A DNA stretch of 64,000 bases from Balaenoptera acutorostrata (taxonomy: Eukaryota > Chordata > Mammalia > Artiodactyla > Balaenopteridae): assembly GCF_949987535.1 (NCBI RefSeq), contig NC_080080.1, positions 64,757,006 to 64,821,005 of the forward strand, given 5' to 3'. The notes beneath the pieces were generated by a model. It made no database searches. It saw only the letters and a list, made by a program, of their open reading frames with translations, and was not told the DNA's origin. Below are positions 59,116-64,000 of the stretch, piece after piece (within the stretch, counting starts at the first letter, position 1; every line of letters begins with the position of its first letter). The translations under genes were made by a program, and so were the position numbers.

Positions 59116-60560
59116 AAAAGCCAAACTCATTCTTTTATCAGTTACTCGTATGGTATTGATCCCAAGGAAATGTGGAAGGATGGCGTCCCCTTTCCTGTAT
59201 TCTCTGTGTGTTGGGTCCACCTCGGAAACACACTCTATTAAACTAATAGCCTGGTTTAGAGCTCCTTCGAATACCAGTGGCTAGTTAAGGCTTGCTTCAG
59301 ACCTCCTAGAGTAATTATTCGTCTCCAAAAACTGGTCTCAGCCTGCCACTGTCTGACTTTAGGGAAAGGGTCTGTCGGCCAGTGTTTCCTGTTTGGGAAC
59401 TCTGAATTCTCATCCAAGCAGTGGGCAGTCATTCAGGGCGGTGTCTGCCTGGAGGTCCCCACGTGTTTGGGTGAGAATGTTCTCCATGTGTTTGCCTTAT
59501 TCATCACAATAAATCGGATATTATAAATTCACATTAGTTTAGAATGTTTAACTGTCCAGAATATAAATATAGTTTAAATTTATAGATGTTGACTTTTTTA
59601 GAAACATTTGTTAACTGAACAACTATGTGGGAATCCTGCACTAGATTCTAGAGCATCCAAAGATAACTGACCGACAGTCCTTGTAATAAGCTAGATAAAT
59701 AACTTCTTATAGCCTGCTGAGCCAATCAGCTTGCAAAATTTAAAATTTATAGATCATATGGTGGTTTCAATGAAGAGCCATCATCCTTATTCATAAATTG
59801 AATTTAAAAAAACACACTTATTTGTTAAGATTGAGCTAGTGAGGGTTTTGCTGAGTATTTTTCAGTATATCCTATTTGGAAATTAAATTTATATTGTACA
59901 GTGTATATTAGTAAAACAAAATTGTTTGTAATACTGCAGAAAGGATTTTAGAATATCCTGTCTTGGTATAACTCAGCAGATACTATCTGTACTCTCTCCT
60001 GGCCCGATACCCTTTCTATCAATACATCTTTCTTCATCATTCTTTTTTTTTTTTTTCTTCATCATTCTTAAATGTTACTGAGTACCTCTCCCTCTCTGTC
60101 TCTTTTAATTACATCAGTCACCTTCTGTTACAGCCTCAAAGTCATAAACTTCCTTCCTTGTCTTTATATTTTCTTTTTACTCATCTTCATTCAGACTGAA
60201 TTATTAATCTCACCATTTCACAAATACTAGGTAAGCAGGCATAGATTAGTCAAAATACTGTAGCTTAATTCCTGGTTAATAGTGTTATCACTCCCTACCT
60301 TATTTTGTTCAGGTTAGCTCTGGAACTCACCTGCTTCGTATAAATAAAAGAATGAACTAATAAATCAACCACCGAATCAAGTACTAACTAGTCAGTGAAG
60401 TGTAACATGTCTATTAGTATTTGCTGTAATCTGACCCTAGGCATCACAAAGTGAGGTTATTGTATAGAGTAACTGACAATGCATGCTTGACACATTACTT
60501 AGAATTTGAAAAATCAACAATTTTACAAGAGAAAAGAAACAAGAATCAAATTTCTTTTCT
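59116..60560. other. Intronic sequence, mostly single-copy
   Basis: A pyrimidine-rich stretch lies at 59995-60110 (T-run at 60044-60056). No exon or clear repeat is seen. Confidence 0.5.
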
Positions 60561-60815
60561 TTTTTTTAATTCTTGAGGTATAGTTGACTTACAATATTAT
60601 ACAGGTTTCAGGTACACAACATAGTGATTCACAATTTTTAAAGGTTATACTCCATTTATAGTTTTTATAAAAACATTGGCTATACTCCCTGTGGTGTATG
60701 ATATATCCTTGTAGCTTATTTATTTTATGCATAGTAGTTTGTACCTCTTTATCCCCTGCCTCCATCTTGCCTCTCCTCCCTTCCCCCTCCCCATTGGTAA
60801 CTACTAGTTTGAACA
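60561..60815 (-). mobile_element. L1 3' end, antisense
   Basis: 'cttgaggtatagttgactta', 'aggtacacaacatagtgatt' and 'tatatccttgtagcttattt' are the same antisense 3'-UTR type as at 8796. Confidence 0.9.
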
Positions 60816-60839
60816 AAAACCAGATTTATGTATAATGTG

Positions 60840-61340
60840 TTTACCACATACTACTATATATTGTGCTAGGCTCGACATACATTATTTTGCTTAATTCTCA
60901 TGATAACTCTATGAGGTAGAAGCTGTATCATTTGATTATTTGCTTCATCTGCTACATTGCCTTTAAGGGTTTATGTCCAGATTAGTAACATCAATCAACC
61001 TGTGTGCTTTGACTAGAATTCAAGGCAGACCTCTCAAAGAGCAACCATTAACTGTAACAATTTACAAATCTTATGGGTATTCTCTTCTACTTTTGATTAA
61101 TTAAATTCTCATAGTTCTTTTTCTGATTAATTACAAGTCTCTTTGCCTGAGTAATTGTGTCATAATGTCTTACAGTTGTATAGTAATTTAAAACTAAAAG
61201 AGAAAAAGCCTTCTCTCATATTATCTAAGTATATACCATCATAGTAATAGTATATTGATTGATTGTAGACTATGTACAGAACTTTTGTAGTGCTAGAAGG
61301 TCTTCAATGATAATACATCTACTACCTTGCCCTTTAGTCT
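60840..61340. other. Intronic sequence with possible MIR/L2 snippet
   Basis: The stretch 60885-60930 ('ttgcttaattctcatgataa', 'ctatgaggtag') resembles MIR/L2 ends. The rest is unassigned. Confidence 0.45.
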
Positions 61341-61344
61341 AATG

Positions 61345-61810
61345 GAGTGTATCAGCTAGGATGCTTTTGGCTACAAGTAACAGAAAAACTGACTCATTTT
61401 GGCTTAAATAATAAGGAATCTTGTTATCTCACATAACAGGAAGTTCAGAGGAAGGGTGAACTCCAAGGTTGGTTGATAAAGCAGCTCAGTGATGTCAATA
61501 GGGAATTGGGTTATTTCATTTCTTAACTCTGCCATCCTCTGCTTTATCCTCTGTGTCATGGAAAGATGGCCACAGTAGTTCTCTGTGTCACTGGCCACAT
61601 AGCCACATCCAAAAGAAAACGAGATCTGATCTTCTTCTTTCTCCTTTTAGGGGCAAAGACATCTGTATCTGGAACTCCCCCAAGCTATCTTTCCTTCGTA
61701 GCTCAGGCCTGCATTGGGTCGGTGACATGCCCATGTCTAAACTAGTCACTGGCAAGAGAAAAGAGATCACTACTAGTTTAAATGCTTGGGGTGAAAGGGT
61801 TATTGAGGAA
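61345..61810. repeat. Medium-reiterated repeat, family unresolved
   Basis: The order 'ggctacaagtaacagaaaaa', 'tcacataacaggaagttcag', 'tctgccatcctctgctttat' and 'gacatgcccatgtctaaact' recalls a dispersed mammalian element. Frames on both strands (61553-61885, 61588-61881) are by-products. Confidence 0.55.
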
Positions 61811-61849
61811 TCAACCGCAAGGACTCCTACAGGAGGGATAAAATACCAC

Positions 61850-62085
61850 ATAAGTAATTTAAAGTTTTCTAGTAGACCCATTTAAAACCTAAAAAGAAAC
61901 TGTTAAGTTTAATCTTAATAATATATTTTATTTAGCCCAATATATCTGAAGTATCATTTCAAACTATAATCAACTTTTTAAATTATTGAGATATTTTGTG
62001 TTTTTTTATACATCTCATTTTGGACTAGCCACATTTCAGGTGCTCAATAGCCACATGTGTGTTGGACAGGATGAAATCCAAGGGC
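61850..62085. repeat. MER-like DNA transposon relic
   Basis: 'gactagccacatttcaggtg' and 'ctcaatagccacatgtgtgt' recall the terminal part of a hAT-type MER element. Family not resolved. Confidence 0.5.
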
Positions 62086-62089
62086 ATTA

Positions 62090-62535
62090 TGACTCAGTCC
62101 CTGCCTATGTCTCCAGTTTTATCCTTGACTATTCACCCTGTGCCTAACTTGTACGCATGCTTTATACCCTGGCCGTGTTGAATTACCACGTCTCCTGCTC
62201 TCTTGCGTCTGTCTTTATTGGCACTGTTCCCTCTGTCTGGGCCGTTCTCTCCTTGCTCATAAGAGAAACTTTGTTTTATCCATCTGGTCCAGCCAACATG
62301 TCACTCCAGTCAATAAGCCTTCCCCAAACCTACTTTTTACATCATCCCACCATTATATTTATCAAACTGTTTTCCCATTATTTGTTTCCATATTGGTCTA
62401 CCCCACTGGGCAGTGACTTCAGTGAGGTCCAGAGCGGTGTCTTCTTTGCCTTAGTATTCTCCATGTCTATGCTCTGGCACTTAGGAGTAACTCCTAAATA
62501 TGTATGGAGTTACTCCATACATATTTATAGGATGG
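62090..62535 (+). mobile_element. L2 (LINE-2) 3' relic, sense
   Basis: 'tttattggcactgttccctc', 'ctgtctgggccgttctctcc' and 'ccccactgggcagtgacttc' follow the L2 3' region. It ends in two adjacent small palindromes. Confidence 0.78.
62480..62531. repeat. Two abutting palindromes
   Basis: The first is aggagtaactcct at about 62483-62495. The second has arms aaatatgtatggagt/actccatacatattt around 62496-62526. They share near-identical centres (ggagtaactcc, ggagttactcc). Confidence 0.85.
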
Positions 62536-62539
62536 AAAT

Positions 62540-63560
62540 GAATTGAATTTCTAAGAAAAATTAGAATGACTTGGATTTGGTAGGATTCATTTGATAGAAT
62601 TGGTGAGAGAAATGGAATGTTTGGCCCAGGATGCTTTCTCTGGTGGTGGCTTTATATGCACATTTCTTGTGAAAGCATCCTGAGGCCCTCCATATGTGAC
62701 CTCAGAGTATGTACATACTCTGAATACATGTAACTATCATCAGGAATCCATCATATATCTCCATTAATTTCTCTACTGATCTGTTTGTAACTGAATTTTT
62801 CTAACCTGTCATGCATATGAGTACATCCTTCTCAGTGTCTAAATTACTTTTCTCAAGTTCCAGAGCTGCCTCCTGTTTCTAGCATTTCACAGTGTAATAT
62901 ACAAGTCAGTATTCACTGCATAGTGTCATTTAGGACTGCATCCTTCAGAACATAAAGAGGCACAAACTTCCTAGGTTTGAGCAACCATTTCCCAAGACAA
63001 ATAAAGCTTTGTATTAATATAAGGGACACTTAGGAGTGACACTGCATAATAACAGCCCTCACTGCACTATCCTAGAGGTACCTGCGATAGGGTTGTGGCA
63101 TTCTTTGTATTACATAGATTCAGTATAAGTTTTGAACTTCACTGTTCCACTTGCTCAACTATCAAACCACAGTGCTGAGGGCCATAGAGTTTTGAAAGAG
63201 AGGGTATAATCACTGCCATTGGCAGCTTCTAGGAAGTTCTGGAGCTGCCAAAATTCAACACGTAACTTGATTTTTGTTTACTTTTTATGAAATAGGATGC
63301 TGAGAGAGATACTAAAAAGGTACATCAAAATGTTTGTTTGGGGAAAGTGCTTTCATATTTGTTGATTTTTGTATTTCAAAATATTTCTCCTATCTGAAAC
63401 TTATCCCATGATTATAGGACTAAAATTTCTTCCCCTGGCTTTTCATTTATTATATAAAATTCCCATTTTACACAAATACATCTTATAGTTAAGGAATTCA
63501 ATCATATCTTTTTTCTTTACATTTTGTATTTCACTAACTAGTCCAGTAGTTCAAATAACC
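62540..63560. other. Intronic sequence with a perfect 20-bp palindrome
   Basis: cagagtatgtacatactctg at 62703-62722 is a perfect palindrome. The rest is unique-looking AT-rich sequence without an exon. Confidence 0.6.
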
Positions 63561-64000
63561 TTTTTTTTTTTAACATCTTTATTGGAGTATAATTGCTTTA
63601 CAATGTTGTGTTAGTTTCTGCTGTATAACAAAGTGAATCAGCTATACGTATACATATATCCCCATATCTCCTCCCTCTTGTGTCTCCCTCCCACCTCCCT
63701 ATCCCACCCCTCTAGGTGGTCACAAAGCACTGAGCTGATCTCCCTGTGCTATGCAGCTGCTTCCCACTACCTGTCTGTTTTACATTTGGTAGTGTATATA
63801 TGTCATTGTTACTCTCTCATTTCATCCCAGCTTACCCTTCCCCCTCCCCGTGTCCTCAGGTCCATTCTCTATGTCTGTGTCTTTATTCCTGTCCTGCCCC
63901 TAGGTTCATCAGAACTGTTTTTTGTCTTAGATTCCATATATATGTGTTAGCATATGGTATTTGTTTTTCTCTTTCTGATTTACTTCACTCTGTATGACAG
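63561..64000 (-). mobile_element. Young L1 3' end, antisense, cut by the window edge
   Basis: The poly(T) start at 63561, then 'aacatctttattggagtata', matches the subfamily at 14030 and 47665. It reaches the ORF2 terminus near 63930-64000 ('ctgatttacttcactctgta') and continues outside the window, so its full length is unknown. Confidence 0.93.

Larger units (their letters stand above)
55063..64000 (+). other. STAU2: STAU2 downstream intron, incomplete
   Basis: From donor gtataa to the window edge. I searched for the expected next exon (coding for AALSALKQF-like sequence) and did not see it, so the intron probably extends beyond 64000. Confidence 0.75.

Noticed and set aside
61553..61885. Overlapping 110- and 97-codon frames on opposite strands
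   Set aside because: Both lie in a medium-reiterated repeat and lack homology.
55063..63560. Next STAU2 exon
   Set aside because: I looked for codons for an AALSALKQF-like start after an AG acceptor and found none; it is probably beyond the window.

Overview
The window is nuclear DNA from a mammal, almost certainly a cetacean (whale or dolphin). The evidence is the many tRNA-derived CHR-type SINEs (heads of the 'ggcttccctggtggcgcag' kind), young L1 3' ends of the cetartiodactyl type, older placental repeats (L1M, L2, MIR) and GT-AG spliced exons. There are no bacterial features: no operons, ribosome binding sites, CRISPR arrays or phage. I also see no CpG island or promoter.

The only protein-coding gene I can support is STAU2 (Staufen-2, a double-stranded-RNA-binding protein), on the + strand. 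Three consecutive internal coding exons are present: 2525-2585 (61 bp), 33035-33342 (308 bp) and 54949-55062 (114 bp). Their reading frames join without a break. They encode the linker before the last dsRBD-like domain and most of that C-terminal domain. Earlier exons (dsRBD1-4) and the final exon(s) lie outside, so everything else here is intron, with introns of about 30.4 kb, 21.6 kb and more than 8.9 kb.

Layout. 1-2.5 kb: end of an upstream intron, with one SINE. 2.6-33.0 kb: a large intron packed with antisense L1 copies (7.3-10.6, 12.5-14.6, 16.6-20.8, 22.7-23.8 kb), eight SINEs, two copies of one LTR-like repeat, and two L2 pieces in opposite orientations. 33.3-54.9 kb: a mostly single-copy first part (33.3-39.5 kb), then L2 (39.5-40.9 kb), an L1M block (41.1-47.6 kb), a young sense L1 end, one SINE with a 19-bp target duplication, and a candidate minus-strand retrocopy (50.43-51.09 kb). 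55.1-64 kb: MIR, L2, L1M and MER-like relics, ending inside an antisense young L1.

No undescribed gene system is evident. The most unusual structures are: (i) about 270 bp of 5993-6266 recurring in inverted orientation at 8143-8420, embedded with two out-of-order sense L1 fragments inside an antisense L1; (ii) a cluster of three perfect hairpins about 330 bp before the 308-bp STAU2 exon; (iii) a 107-bp imperfect palindrome at 29833-29939; (iv) the candidate retrocopy; and (v) two SINEs inserted at the same target, leaving three target copies.
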